Assembly: GCA_964460315.1 (NCBI GenBank)
Contig: CAYWPQ010000007.1
Location: forward strand, 1 to 61,838
Direction: 5' to 3'
Origin: Lacustribacter sp964460315
GTDB taxonomy: Bacteria; Pseudomonadota; Gammaproteobacteria; Burkholderiales; Burkholderiaceae_A
Length of the DNA: 61,838 nt
Position 1 is the stretch's first letter, and every line of letters starts with the position of its first letter. Under the pieces are notes generated by a model. That model was not told the origin of the DNA and did not search any database. It saw only the letters and a program-made list of their open reading frames with translations. Shown here one piece after another: positions 35,252 to 44,791 of this stretch. The translations under genes and the position numbers were made by a program.

Positions 35252-36606
35252 GCACGCTCTCAACGAAGACCACACGAATGATGTCGGTGCCGGCCACCTT
35301 GCCGCGACTGCTGATCCAGGGTGGGCATCTTATTGATCCGGCCAATCAGGTCGACCAACGACTCGACCTTTGGATTGCTGACGGCAGCCTGGTGGCGATG
35401 ACTCCACCGGGACAAAAGCTTGATGGTTTTGAGCCTGATGACGTGATTGATGCCAGCAACAGCCTGATCTGCCCTGGTCTGATTGATTTGTCTGTACGTC
35501 TTCGAGAGCCCGGCTTTGAATACAAGGCAACCCTTGAATCTGAAATGCGGGCCGCCATTGCGGGTGGCGTTACCCGGCTGGTTTGCCCGCCGGACACCGA
35601 CCCTCCGCTTGACGAGCCGGGGCTTGTCGAGATGTTGAAGCATCGCGCCCGCAACCTGACCCAGGCCCACGTTCACCCCTTGGGCGCACTCACCACGGCG
35701 CTCAAAGGCGAACAGCTCACCGAAATGGCTGAGCTCTCGGAGGCAGGCTGCGTTGGTTTTTCTCAGGGCCCTAATCCGATTGTGAACACCCAGGTGCTGC
35801 TTCGGGCCATGCAATATGCGCGCACCTTTGATGATGCGGTCTGGCTTTATCCCATGGACCCATGGATTGGCCGAACGGGCGTGGCTCACTCCGGCGTGGT
35901 CTCGGGTCGGATGGGTCTTCCAGGAATTCCTGTGGCCAACGAAACCATTGCTCTGCAGACCATCTTTGAGCTGATGCGATCCACCGGTGCTCGTGTTCAT
36001 CTCTGCCGACTGTCATCGGCTGCCGGAATTGAACTCGTGCGACAGGCCAAGCACGAGGGGCTTCGACTTAGCGCGGATGTTGCGGTTCATCATCTCCATC
36101 TCATTGACATTGATATCGCTGACTTTGATCCGAACTATCGGGTGCTGCCGCCGTTTCGCAGTCAGCGTGATCGCGAGGCGATTCGCCGGGGCCTGGCCGA
36201 CGGCACCATCGACGTGATCTGCTCGGACCATGCACCCATTGACGACGACGCCAAACAGCTTCCGTTTGGCGAGGCCGAGCCGGGTGTTACCGCGCTTGAA
36301 CTTTTGCTTCCTCTCACCCTGAAGTGGGCGCGAGAATCTGGAGCAAGCATCTCGGATGCTCTGCGGCATCTCACGGTGAACCCTGCCAGGGTGCTTGGCC
36401 GCGATGCGGGGCAGCTCTCGGTGGGCGCCCAGGCGGACATCTGTGTCTTTCAGCCGAGCAAGGAGTGGCGAGTGAGCGAAAACAATCTTTTTTCTCAGGG
36501 TGCCAACACGCCATACATCGGCATGGACATTCAGGGGCAGGTCACCACGGTCTTGGTGGATGGCCGATGCGCTTTTCGTCGCGACCGCGGAGGCTTTCCC
36601 TCCTGA
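35248..36606 (+). CDS. Dihydroorotase homologue, probably non-catalytic (PyrC')
   Basis: The 452-residue protein has the class I dihydroorotase fold. The metal-binding signature DxHxHxREPG reads DLSVRLREPG (residues 80-89), so both His ligands are replaced (Ser82, Arg84). The later CSDHAPIDDDAK segment is kept. In Pseudomonas an inactive PyrC' of this type is encoded next to PyrB and is needed to assemble the transcarbamoylase. The coupled position here suggests the same, and an active PyrC should exist elsewhere. Confidence 0.88.
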   Translation: MSTLSTKTTRMMSVPATLPRLLIQGGHLIDPANQVDQRLDLWIADGSLVAMTPPGQKLDGFEPDDVIDASNSLICPGLIDLSVRLREPGFEYKATLESEMRAAIAGGVTRLVCPPDTDPPLDEPGLVEMLKHRARNLTQAHVHPLGALTTALKGEQLTEMAELSEAGCVGFSQGPNPIVNTQVLLRAMQYARTFDDAVWLYPMDPWIGRTGVAHSGVVSGRMGLPGIPVANETIALQTIFELMRSTGARVHLCRLSSAAGIELVRQAKHEGLRLSADVAVHHLHLIDIDIADFDPNYRVLPPFRSQRDREAIRRGLADGTIDVICSDHAPIDDDAKQLPFGEAEPGVTALELLLPLTLKWARESGASISDALRHLTVNPARVLGRDAGQLSVGAQADICVFQPSKEWRVSENNLFSQGANTPYIGMDIQGQVTTVLVDGRCAFRRDRGGFPS

Positions 36607-36620
36607 GGCGGGCCGCAACC

Positions 36621-37373
36621 ATGAGACTCGCCTGGCGAGCCCTTGCACTGGTTGTGCTTCTTGTTGTGGGGCTTTTGATCGCTGCTTCGATCTATCGATG
36701 GGTAAGCCTTGCCTCTCAGAATGCAATTCGCCAACGCTGGTCAAAGTGGTTGCTTTGCATCTGCGGCGTTCGGCTCAACGTCACGGCGAATGGAGACGCG
36801 CTCTGGGTTTCGCGCGCAAGCCTGGTGGTCATGAACCACGTCTCATGGCTTGATATCTTTGCTCTGAATGCGGTGTTCCCCGTCACCTTTGTGGCGAAGT
36901 CCGAGATTCGACGATGGCCCCTGGTGGGTTGGCTTGTGTCTGGCACACGAACCATTTTCATCGAGCGCGGAAACCGACATGCGGTCAGGGCTGTGAACCA
37001 CGAGATGCTTCGTCGAATTGAAGCCGGCGAACATGTGGCCTTTTTCCCTGAGGGAACCACCAGCGATGGACAACGTCTTTTGCCTTTCCATGCCAGCCTT
37101 TTTTCAATTGCGCTGGATCACCCGATTGATGTTCTTCCCGTCACCCTTCGCTATTCCCAGCACGGGCGTTTCAGCAGCATCCCTGCCTACACGGGTGAGC
37201 AGACGCTGGTGAATTCCATGGCCTCCATTCTTTCGAACCCTGGTCTTGCCGTCACACTTCAAGTTCATGAATGTATTGGTCATCCATCCGGTGCGCTCAC
37301 GCGCCACGAACTGGCCGAGATGGCGTTTCGGTCCATTCAGTCCTCTTTCGAGGCCGCCTCAAGGCTCGACTGA
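36621..37373 (+). CDS. plsC: 1-acylglycerol-3-phosphate O-acyltransferase
   Basis: A membrane-bound acyltransferase that makes phosphatidic acid. In the 250 residues one N-terminal helix (about 5-27) precedes the catalytic HxxxxD motif NHVSWLDIF and the glycerophosphate-binding FFPEGTTSDG. The ATG at 36621 is chosen; an in-frame ATG at 36567 would overlap the upstream gene. The 3' end overlaps apaH by 37 bp, convergently. Confidence 0.9.
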   Translation: MRLAWRALALVVLLVVGLLIAASIYRWVSLASQNAIRQRWSKWLLCICGVRLNVTANGDALWVSRASLVVMNHVSWLDIFALNAVFPVTFVAKSEIRRWPLVGWLVSGTRTIFIERGNRHAVRAVNHEMLRRIEAGEHVAFFPEGTTSDGQRLLPFHASLFSIALDHPIDVLPVTLRYSQHGRFSSIPAYTGEQTLVNSMASILSNPGLAVTLQVHECIGHPSGALTRHELAEMAFRSIQSSFEAASRLD

Positions 37374-38155
37374 ATAAATACTTTCTGGTCCTCGAGACGA
37401 ATCGCAGTGAGCTGCCGCCCCCAGACGCAACCTGTATCCAGCGCGATAAGGTTGGGTCGAACCATGAGTCCAAGCGTTGACCAGTGCCCGAAGACAATGC
37501 GTTGATTCGCCGTTTTTCGGCCTTTTGCATCGAACCAGGGCACGAGCTGAGGCGTTTGTTCAGGCGCAAGTTTGCTTTTGAACTCCGGGATACCCTGTCG
37601 ATCCAGATATCGGAGTCGAGTGAATGTGCTCAGAATGGCACGAAGCCGTTTCTGGCCGCTTAAACCATCAGCCCAGTGGGGCTTGCTGCCAGTCATCATT
37701 TCGGCGATGAAGTCGGCCCAGTGTCGGCTCTTGAGACGCCTTGAGACTTCACCCGCAAGCTTAACGGTCTGCTGGACTGTCCAGTGGGGGAGAATTCCCG
37801 CGTGAACCATCAGGGTGTCACCGTCGGCGTGAGCAAGGGGTCGGGCGCGAACCCAGTCGACCAGATCTTGGGCATCGGAGGCGCGAAGAATTCCCTGAAC
37901 CGTGTCGCCAGGCTGGGGTGAGCGCACTCCCGCTGCGATCGACAGCAGGTGAAGATCGTGGTTGCCCAGCACGCTGATGGCCCGGGGGCCTGCGGCAATG
38001 ATTCGGCGCAAGGTCTTGAGCGATTTAGGGCCACGGTTGACCAGGTCGCCCACCAGCCAGAGACGGTCTCGGCGAGGGTTCAATGGCAGCTGTGCCACCA
38101 AAGCCTCGAGGCTGTCGCAGCAGCCTTGAACATCACCAATTGCGTATCGGGCCAT
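37337..38155 (-). CDS. apaH: Symmetrical bis(5'-nucleosyl)-tetraphosphatase
   Basis: ApaH hydrolyses diadenosine tetraphosphate to two ADP. The 272-residue protein has the metallophosphatase motifs AIGDVQGCCDSL, LVGDLVNRGP, LGNHDLHLL, MVHAGILP and FGHWSTLG, ending with LDTGCVWG. The ApaH-specific order is clear. It lies in the typical betaproteobacterial context after plsC but in the opposite direction. Confidence 0.94.
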   Translation of the reverse strand: MARYAIGDVQGCCDSLEALVAQLPLNPRRDRLWLVGDLVNRGPKSLKTLRRIIAAGPRAISVLGNHDLHLLSIAAGVRSPQPGDTVQGILRASDAQDLVDWVRARPLAHADGDTLMVHAGILPHWTVQQTVKLAGEVSRRLKSRHWADFIAEMMTGSKPHWADGLSGQKRLRAILSTFTRLRYLDRQGIPEFKSKLAPEQTPQLVPWFDAKGRKTANQRIVFGHWSTLGLMVRPNLIALDTGCVWGRQLTAIRLEDQKVFIQSSLEAASKED

Positions 38156-38263
38156 GGTCGTCGATTCGGTTCGCCACTCTTTAGAATAGAGCTTTTATTG
38201 TCGCATCAATACCGCGCCCTCCGAAGTCGGGGGGCAGGGATTCAGACCCTTGAGGAGAAGTAC

Positions 38264-39670
38264 GTGCAGCTTGCCGCATCAATTTTTAAAGCCTATGACA
38301 TTCGGGGCATCGTGGATGAGACTCTCACAGAGCCCGCGGTGCAGGCGATCGGTGCGGCGCTTGGCATCATGATTCGGCGAGCTGGCCGACATCAATGCGT
38401 GGTGGGGCGTGATGGAAGGCTCTCGGGACCAAGGCTGGTTGATGCGCTCGCAAACGGCTTGATGTCGGTGGGTGTTGATGTGATTGACATCGGAATGGTG
38501 CCAACCCCGGTGGTCTATTACGCCACCGTGAAGACAGGTTGTGGCACGGGCGTGGCCGTCACTGGAAGTCATAACCCCCCTCAATACAATGGCCTGAAGA
38601 TGATGGTGGCTGGAACCACGCTCTGGGGTGAGACCATTCAAGAGATTCGGCGTCTGATCGAATCCGGTGAGGTCGATCAGGCGGTGAAGAGTCAGGCCAA
38701 CGAGAAGTTAGCCTTGGGCCAACGCGCCCGTCAGCCGGAGATGGTGGATCACTTCACGCAGGCCATTGTGGATGACATTTCACTGAGCCGGCCCATGTCG
38801 GTGGTGGTGGACGCCGGCAACGGCGTGGCAGGCGGCGTTGCGCCTCAGCTTTTGGAGCGTCTGGGATGCAAGGTGCAGGCGCTTTACTGTGAGGTGGATG
38901 GCCATTTTCCAAACCATCACCCCGATCCCGCCCACCCTGAAAACCTCCAAGATCTGATTCGGGCCGTGAAAGCCAGCGATGCCGAGATTGGTCTCGCGTT
39001 TGACGGCGACGGTGATCGTTTGGGCGTTGTGACCAAGTCGGGCGCCATTATCTGGCCGGATCGTCAGCTCATGCTTTATGCGGCCGATGTGCTTCGATCA
39101 AAGCCAGGCAGCCCCATTATCTTTGATGTGAAATGTTCTCGTCATGTCGCTGCATGGATCCGGCATCATGGTGGTGAACCCCTCATGTGGAAGACGGGGC
39201 ATTCCTTGATCAAGGCGAAGCTCAAAGAAACTGCGGCCCCACTGGCCGGTGAAATGAGTGGCCATATCTTTTTCAATGACCGGTGGTTTGGTTTTGATGA
39301 CGCACTCTACACCGCAGCTCGTCTGCTTGAGATTTTGTCGCGTGAGCAAGATCCTTCCGCTGTCCTGGAGAATCTTCCAAATGCGACGTCCACGCCGGAG
39401 CTTCAGCTGGCGATGCAGGAGGGTGAGAACGTGGCTCTGGTGAATCGTCTGCGTGATGAAGGTGTCTTTGCATCCAGCACCGACCGCATCACCATCGACG
39501 GAATTCGTGTGGAGTACGCCGACGGTTTTGGTCTGGCCAGGCCTTCCAATACAACACCCGTGGTGGTCTTGCGTTTTGAGGCGGATCATCCTGATGCGCT
39601 GGCAAGAATTCAGGCGGAGTTTCGTGCGAACTTCACGCGTCTTGCTCCAGGCTTGGAGCTACCTTTTTAG
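38264..39670 (+). CDS. Phosphomannomutase/phosphoglucomutase
   Basis: A 468-residue alpha-D-phosphohexomutase of the AlgC/ManB kind, making mannose-1-phosphate or glucose-1-phosphate for LPS and exopolysaccharide. FKAYDIRGIVDE begins the fold, the phosphoserine loop is TGSHNPPQYNG, the metal site is FDGDGDRLG and the sugar loop GEMSGHIFF. The start is GTG at 38264, eight bases after GAGGAG. It overlaps waaC by one base. Confidence 0.92.
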   Translation: MQLAASIFKAYDIRGIVDETLTEPAVQAIGAALGIMIRRAGRHQCVVGRDGRLSGPRLVDALANGLMSVGVDVIDIGMVPTPVVYYATVKTGCGTGVAVTGSHNPPQYNGLKMMVAGTTLWGETIQEIRRLIESGEVDQAVKSQANEKLALGQRARQPEMVDHFTQAIVDDISLSRPMSVVVDAGNGVAGGVAPQLLERLGCKVQALYCEVDGHFPNHHPDPAHPENLQDLIRAVKASDAEIGLAFDGDGDRLGVVTKSGAIIWPDRQLMLYAADVLRSKPGSPIIFDVKCSRHVAAWIRHHGGEPLMWKTGHSLIKAKLKETAAPLAGEMSGHIFFNDRWFGFDDALYTAARLLEILSREQDPSAVLENLPNATSTPELQLAMQEGENVALVNRLRDEGVFASSTDRITIDGIRVEYADGFGLARPSNTTPVVVLRFEADHPDALARIQAEFRANFTRLAPGLELPF

Positions 39671-40674
39671 TGGCCTTCACGCCTGCGACTTTCCGCGTGT
39701 TGCTGGTGAAGACCAGTTCATTGGGCGATCTTGTCCATACGCTTTCAGCCGTGGAGGAGGCCCGGCGGCACCGGCCTGACATGCAACTGGACTGGGTCTG
39801 CGAAGAGGCCTTGGTGGATATTCCAAGACTTGCAGGCTGCGTGGATCGGGTGATCCCGGTGGCAATTCGCCGCTGGCGCCGCAGTCTTTTTCGAGTCGCC
39901 ACCTGGAGAGAGATCCGGCAGTGTTGGTTGTCGTTAAGAGAGCGCCGTTATGATCGAGTCATTGACGCACAGGGTCTGATGAAAACCATGTGGATCACTG
40001 CGTCGGCCCGTTGCGCCAGGGAGCACCGGTGGGGTTACAGCCGGCCCACAGTCAAAGAGTCTCTGTCGGCACTGGCCTACGGAAAGCATCTGCACAGCCC
40101 ACCCACTGATCATGCGATTGAGCGACTTCGGCATCTTTTCGCATCAACCCTGGATTATGTCGCGGCGGGTGCTGCGCCGGTTCTTCCATCCATGGATGCC
40201 AGCAAGGACTCCCGCGAGGTGTTTTTTCTGCATGGCACCTCACGCCAGGAGAAAGCCTGGCCGCTCAAGGAATGGATCATGCTGGGACAGCAAATGACAT
40301 CAATGGGTTTTCAGATTTGTATTCCTTATGGCTCAGAATCAGAGTTTCAGCAGGCGCAGCGTATGGCTACTGGAATTGGGCCGCAGGCGGTGGTCTTGGG
40401 GCGCCTTTCGATCGCTGAACTTGCTTTACGCATCCGTCGGTCGGCAGGGGCAGTGGGTGTTGACAGCGGGCTGATGCATCTTGCGGTGGCACTCAGCCGT
40501 CCCACGGTGGCGGTGATGACTGCCGATCACCAGCCGAAGTTTTTGGCGACTCGATTTGCGCCGTTTTGGGCTAGGCATGCGCGCGTGGTGGCTCCGAGCC
40601 AAGCCTTCGAACCCATTCCAGCCGCGAGGGTCTTGTCCGCCTGGCAGGCGATTGATCGGATTACAGCAGCATGA
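39670..40674 (+). CDS. waaC: Lipopolysaccharide heptosyltransferase I
   Basis: WaaC adds the first heptose to Kdo2-lipid A. The 334-residue GT9 protein has VLLVKTSSLGDLVHTLSAVEEA at the N-terminus, a DAQGLMKTMW loop and GVDSGLMHLAVAL near the nucleotide-sugar site. The start is GTG overlapping the previous stop. ATGA overlap with waaA, giving an LPS core unit with the upstream mutase. Confidence 0.93.
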   Translation: MAFTPATFRVLLVKTSSLGDLVHTLSAVEEARRHRPDMQLDWVCEEALVDIPRLAGCVDRVIPVAIRRWRRSLFRVATWREIRQCWLSLRERRYDRVIDAQGLMKTMWITASARCAREHRWGYSRPTVKESLSALAYGKHLHSPPTDHAIERLRHLFASTLDYVAAGAAPVLPSMDASKDSREVFFLHGTSRQEKAWPLKEWIMLGQQMTSMGFQICIPYGSESEFQQAQRMATGIGPQAVVLGRLSIAELALRIRRSAGAVGVDSGLMHLAVALSRPTVAVMTADHQPKFLATRFAPFWARHARVVAPSQAFEPIPAARVLSAWQAIDRITAA

Positions 40675-42038
40675 GGTGCAGTGCGCGAGAACACGTTTCT
40701 GAGTGGCTCAGCAGAAAACTCTACACCCTGGTGGGCGTAGCCATGCTTCCCTTACTGGCCGGCTATCTTCTGTGGCGGGGGGTGAAGCAGCCCGCTTACT
40801 TTGCACGCTGGTCAGAGCGTTTTCTTGGCCTTGCCTTGAGTCGGCGTGATCGTCTGTTTCAGTCGGTCTTTCGAGGCATCCCTCGAGACCATGTGCTTTG
40901 GGTGCATGCTGTTTCGGTGGGTGAGACAAGAGCTGCGGTGCCGCTGATACGCGGCTGGCTGGGCCAGGGCCATGATTACCGAGTCGTGCTGACACACACC
41001 ACGCCCACAGGTTTGGAAACGGGCCGCTCTCTTTTTTCAGATGACATTCCCAAGCGTCTCACCCAGCAGTATCTGCCCTACGACCTACCCTGGGCCAACA
41101 GCTTTTTTCTTCGGTGGGCGCGCCCGGGCTTGGCCGTCTTCATGGAAACCGAACTCTGGCCCAACCTGCTCAAGAGTCTTGCTCATTTGGGCTGTCCTGC
41201 GATCTTGGTGAACGCCAGGCTCTCGGAGCGGTCGGCTCGACGAATGAGACGGTTTCGTTGGCTGGCAGGGCCAGCACTGCAGAGGCTTGCGGTCATTGTT
41301 GCCCAGACCCAAGAGGATGCTGATCGCTTTGTTGCCGAGGGTGCGCAGCGATCGATGGTTGAGATCTCTGGGAATATGAAGTTCGATCTTGCCGTGCCTG
41401 AGCACCTTCGAGAGATGGGCCGGCAGTGGCGATCCCTTTTGGGGGAGCGGCGAGTCTGGCTTGCCGCAAGCACCCGAGACGACGAAGAGATTGCCCTGCT
41501 TGAAGCCTGGCAAAACGCCCGCCATGATGGACGTCTTTCGGCGGATGACTTGCTTGTTGTCGTACCAAGACATCCGCAGCGTTTTGACCGAGTCGCTCGA
41601 TTGATTGAAGGTGCAGGTCTGGGTTTTGGCCGGCGAAGCTTGAATCAGATGCCTCTTCCGGACCAGGGAGTCTGGCTGGGTGATTCGCTGGGTGAGATGT
41701 TTGCTTACTTGGAATTATCGAATCTGGTTCTTGTGGGCGGCAGCCTTGTGCCTTTGGGTGGGCAGAACCCCCTTGAGGCCTGCGCGTTGGGGAGACCCGT
41801 TTTCTTTGGGCAACACATGTTTAACTTTCACCAGATCGCTCAGGCGCTTGAAACGGAAGGTCTTGGGAGAAGTGTTGAGAGCGTCGATGACTGGATCGAC
41901 CAGGGGGTGACGCTGTTGAGTCAACCGGGAGTGGTCTCAGGCCTTGCCAAACGCGCCCAAGAATTCATGCAACGTCATCAGGGTGCCTCGCAGCGCACCC
42001 TGGACATTTTGGTTGCTACCGGCCAAAGAGCCCGTTGA
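40671..42038 (+). CDS. waaA: 3-deoxy-D-manno-octulosonic acid transferase
   Basis: WaaA (KdtA) transfers Kdo from CMP-Kdo to lipid IVA at the inner membrane. In the 455 residues an N-terminal membrane anchor (about 18-37) is followed by VHAVSVGETRAAVPLI, FMETELWPNL and NARLSERSARR. LVVVPRHPQRF and the closing GGSLVPLGGQNPLEA are typical of the family. The 3' end overlaps the convergent tolC-like gene by 23 bp. Confidence 0.95.
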   Translation: MRCSAREHVSEWLSRKLYTLVGVAMLPLLAGYLLWRGVKQPAYFARWSERFLGLALSRRDRLFQSVFRGIPRDHVLWVHAVSVGETRAAVPLIRGWLGQGHDYRVVLTHTTPTGLETGRSLFSDDIPKRLTQQYLPYDLPWANSFFLRWARPGLAVFMETELWPNLLKSLAHLGCPAILVNARLSERSARRMRRFRWLAGPALQRLAVIVAQTQEDADRFVAEGAQRSMVEISGNMKFDLAVPEHLREMGRQWRSLLGERRVWLAASTRDDEEIALLEAWQNARHDGRLSADDLLVVVPRHPQRFDRVARLIEGAGLGFGRRSLNQMPLPDQGVWLGDSLGEMFAYLELSNLVLVGGSLVPLGGQNPLEACALGRPVFFGQHMFNFHQIAQALETEGLGRSVESVDDWIDQGVTLLSQPGVVSGLAKRAQEFMQRHQGASQRTLDILVATGQRAR

Positions 42039-43362
42039 TCTCGTCAATATCTTTTTCAGACAATGCTCCGGTGGCGGCCTTTAAGCGCAATCCGCTGAGC
42101 AGGGTTTCATAACGGGCTTTCGAGAGGCTGGTCTGGGTGGCAAAGAGCTGCTGCTGGGCATTGAGCACATCAATGTTGATTCGAACCCCCACGTCGTAGC
42201 CGAGTTTGTTGGATTCCAGTGCCAATTGGCTTGAACGCTGGGCAGCCTCGAAAGCCTGCACCTGAGAGAGCCCTGCGACCACGCCAAGAAATGAAGACCT
42301 TGCAAGCTGTTCGGCATTTCGACGGGCGTTTTCAAGGTCGAAATCGGATTTGAGCTTTAAGGCTGCGACCTCTTTCGATCGATACACTGCACTGCCGCCG
42401 CTAAAGAGCGGCATGCTGAGTTCGACACCGATGGTGTCTGTTTCGAGATGATCGAATTTCTGCCCCTGATCGCGGTAAGGTTCCACTCTGGATTTTCGTG
42501 CGACAAGATTGATGGCTGGATAATTGTCCGCCGCACGGGTTCGAGTCACCTCTTGACGCGTGACTTCCGCAGCCGATTCGGCAATCTGAACACGCAGGTT
42601 CGCTTTGCGGGCTTGCTGCACCCACTGTGACATCTCAGCAGGCTGCGGTGCCTTCAGCGTCACGGCCTGACGCAGCCCTGGAAGGGCTTGTGGCAAAGGT
42701 TTGCCAACCACCTGATTCAGCGCAAACCGCTTCACCTCAAGGTCGTTGCGGGCCTTGATCTGGTTGGCGGAGGCCAGATCAAATCGGGCCTGCGCCTCTT
42801 GCTGGTCGGTGACGGTGGCGGTGCCCACTTCGAAATTCCTTTTGGCGGCCGCAAGCTGTTCTTCGATGGCTTTCAGTTCGGCATTGCTGCTTGCGAGCGT
42901 GTCTTGAGCAATCAGCACATCAAAGTAGGCTTGAGTGACACGAAGCAGGGCATCCATCCGGGCCTGAGAGAGGCTGGCCTGACCGGCCTTGGATCGTTCC
43001 TGCTGCTGCTGGTATTGGGCGTAGAGATCCAGTCGAAAGATCGGCTGGGTCAGGGTAATGCCATAGCTATTTCCATAACGGCTGGGAGAGGCTGTTCCGC
43101 CGTCAACCTCCAATTCGGTTCGAGTTCGGCTGGCGCTGATGGACGCGCTTGGCAGCAGGAGTCCCAGACCCTGACGGCTTTTGGTGGCGTCAGCTTCCGC
43201 CTGTTGGCGAGCTGAGAGAAATTCGGCATCGTATTGAAGCGCCTCGCGCGCCGCGGACGAGAGGTCCATGGCAAAGCCTTGGGGCGCAGCGATGAAAAAG
43301 CTTGCCCCAAGGGAGAGAGCGAGTATGGATTTAGAAGGCAAAGCGAGAAATTTTTGGGGCAT
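42016..43362 (-). CDS. tolC: TolC-family outer-membrane efflux protein
   Basis: An outer-membrane channel for type I secretion and drug efflux. The ATG at 43362 gives 448 residues with a signal peptide (about 1-31, cleaving after QGFA). Two OEP repeats of long helices follow, with QNPxxY-like SYGITLTQPIFRLDLYAQY and the closing ALNLGYDVGVRINIDVLNAQQ-like region (SNKLGYDVGVRINIDV). It overlaps the end of pcm by 32 bp on the same strand. No inner-membrane partner is adjacent. Confidence 0.9.
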   Translation of the reverse strand: MPQKFLALPSKSILALSLGASFFIAAPQGFAMDLSSAAREALQYDAEFLSARQQAEADATKSRQGLGLLLPSASISASRTRTELEVDGGTASPSRYGNSYGITLTQPIFRLDLYAQYQQQQERSKAGQASLSQARMDALLRVTQAYFDVLIAQDTLASSNAELKAIEEQLAAAKRNFEVGTATVTDQQEAQARFDLASANQIKARNDLEVKRFALNQVVGKPLPQALPGLRQAVTLKAPQPAEMSQWVQQARKANLRVQIAESAAEVTRQEVTRTRAADNYPAINLVARKSRVEPYRDQGQKFDHLETDTIGVELSMPLFSGGSAVYRSKEVAALKLKSDFDLENARRNAEQLARSSFLGVVAGLSQVQAFEAAQRSSQLALESNKLGYDVGVRINIDVLNAQQQLFATQTSLSKARYETLLSGLRLKAATGALSEKDIDEINGLFGR

Positions 43363-44017
43363 CTTCAAGGGCCTGGGTAAGGGTTTCAAAAAGTACGGTC
43401 GTTCGGGTTGCGGCCTGGGCGTTTGCTGCAGCAGCACGCTCAATGAGAACAGCCTGCATCACCGGAGCGCTTCCGATGATGGCCACCATGCGGCCCCCTG
43501 GGTTGAGACGGTTGACTAAGTGTTCCGGAATGGTGTCGGTGGCACCCGACACGGCGATGGCATCAAAGCTTGCATGAGCCCAGCGTGGGTTCAACTCGAG
43601 GCCATTGCCAACCACGACTTCGACATTGGGCAGCTCTGCCCGACGTAGATTGTCTTCCGCAAATTGTGCAAGAGAGGCGTACTTCTCAACGGTGAGTACG
43701 CTGCCGGCGAGCTTGGCCATCATGGCCGCCATGAAGCCCGAGCCCGTGCCGATCTCGAGAGTCTGATCGGTTGGCCGCAGGCTGAGTTCCTGCAGGAGAC
43801 GGGCTTCGACCTTTGGCGCGAGCATCACCTGGCCCTCTGGCAAAGGAATTTCCATATCGACAAAGGCGAGGTGACGGTGATTCTTGGGGACAAAGAGTTC
43901 TCGCGGAATGTCGTTGAGGAGTGCTAAGACATTCGGGTCAAGAACGTTCCAAGGGCGGATTTGTTGCTCGATCATCTTGGACCGAGCGGACTCAACATTC
44001 AGAGGTTCGGCGTTCAT
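43331..44017 (-). CDS. Protein-L-isoaspartate O-methyltransferase family protein
   Basis: The 228-residue SAM-dependent methyltransferase has the PCMT architecture: an N-terminal helix pair (MIEQQIRPWNVLD), DIPRELFVP, the SAM motif LEIGTGSGFMAAMMAKL and LNPGGRMVAIIG. It is placed just upstream of a tolC homologue, a frequent arrangement in betaproteobacteria, where the protein may not repair isoaspartate. The exact substrate is uncertain. Confidence 0.88.
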   Translation of the reverse strand: MNAEPLNVESARSKMIEQQIRPWNVLDPNVLALLNDIPRELFVPKNHRHLAFVDMEIPLPEGQVMLAPKVEARLLQELSLRPTDQTLEIGTGSGFMAAMMAKLAGSVLTVEKYASLAQFAEDNLRRAELPNVEVVVGNGLELNPRWAHASFDAIAVSGATDTIPEHLVNRLNPGGRMVAIIGSAPVMQAVLIERAAAANAQAATRTTVLFETLTQALEDAPKISRFAF

Positions 44018-44046
44018 CAGATTGTGGCTCCAGACAGCCTAAGAGT

Positions 44047-44736
44047 CTAGCACTGGGAGGCTTGGTTCGGTATGCCAATGCTGTGAACGATCATGCGAAT
44101 CGCCTCGTCCACGTATCGGGACTCGTCCATGGGCGGCTTGCTGTGGGCGAGCAGAGGCTGCCGCCAGAGTGACAACCAAGAAAGGGGAGAGAGCAAAACC
44201 TTGACGCGTTCACGACTGATGGTGCCCGTGACCTCGCCCCGCGCTTGGCCCCGCTCGAGCACCTTGACCAGATGTTGATGAGCCGGACCCATGACCTCTC
44301 GAAGATAAACCTCGGCAAGATGCGGGAAATTGTTGGACTCAGCGAGGACAATTTTGGCGATGAGATAAAGACGAGACTCAAGAAATTGGTCCCAGCCCCA
44401 GCGCAGAAAATCACCCAAAACCTTCTGGGTGCTGTCGCTGTCATTGACCTGAAGTTGAGCGATGCCTTCAAGCCAAGGGACGGCACGTTCATGAATCACG
44501 GCCTCAAATAGATCTTGTTTACTGCTGAAGTAGAGATAGATCGTGCCCTTTGAAATCCCCGCTTTCGCGGCAACATCATCAAGGCGAGTCTGTGCGAAGC
44601 CAAATTCCCCGAAGAGTGACAGTGCGGCGTCAATGACCTCTTTCGGCCGGGATTCTTTCCGCCGTTTCCAGCGTGGCGGTTGGCGTTCGAGTTCGTTTCG
44701 TGAGGTCTCGGAGAGAGGCGTTGATGCGTCAGACAT
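44047..44736 (-). CDS. TetR-family transcriptional regulator
   Basis: The 229-residue protein has the N-terminal helix-turn-helix RLDDVAAKAGISKGTIYLYFSSKQDLF, a classic TetR domain, and a variable helical C-terminal domain. The ATG at 44736 is chosen. It lies 29 bp upstream of the isoaspartyl methyltransferase gene and the tolC homologue on the same strand, so it may control them; the ligand is unknown. Confidence 0.9.
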   Translation of the reverse strand: MSDASTPLSETSRNELERQPPRWKRRKESRPKEVIDAALSLFGEFGFAQTRLDDVAAKAGISKGTIYLYFSSKQDLFEAVIHERAVPWLEGIAQLQVNDSDSTQKVLGDFLRWGWDQFLESRLYLIAKIVLAESNNFPHLAEVYLREVMGPAHQHLVKVLERGQARGEVTGTISRERVKVLLSPLSWLSLWRQPLLAHSKPPMDESRYVDEAIRMIVHSIGIPNQASQC

Positions 44737-44791
44737 GCACCGAATTGTAATGAGAGCGCCCTCGAGGCCCGTCGATCCCCTGTCCCCAAAT

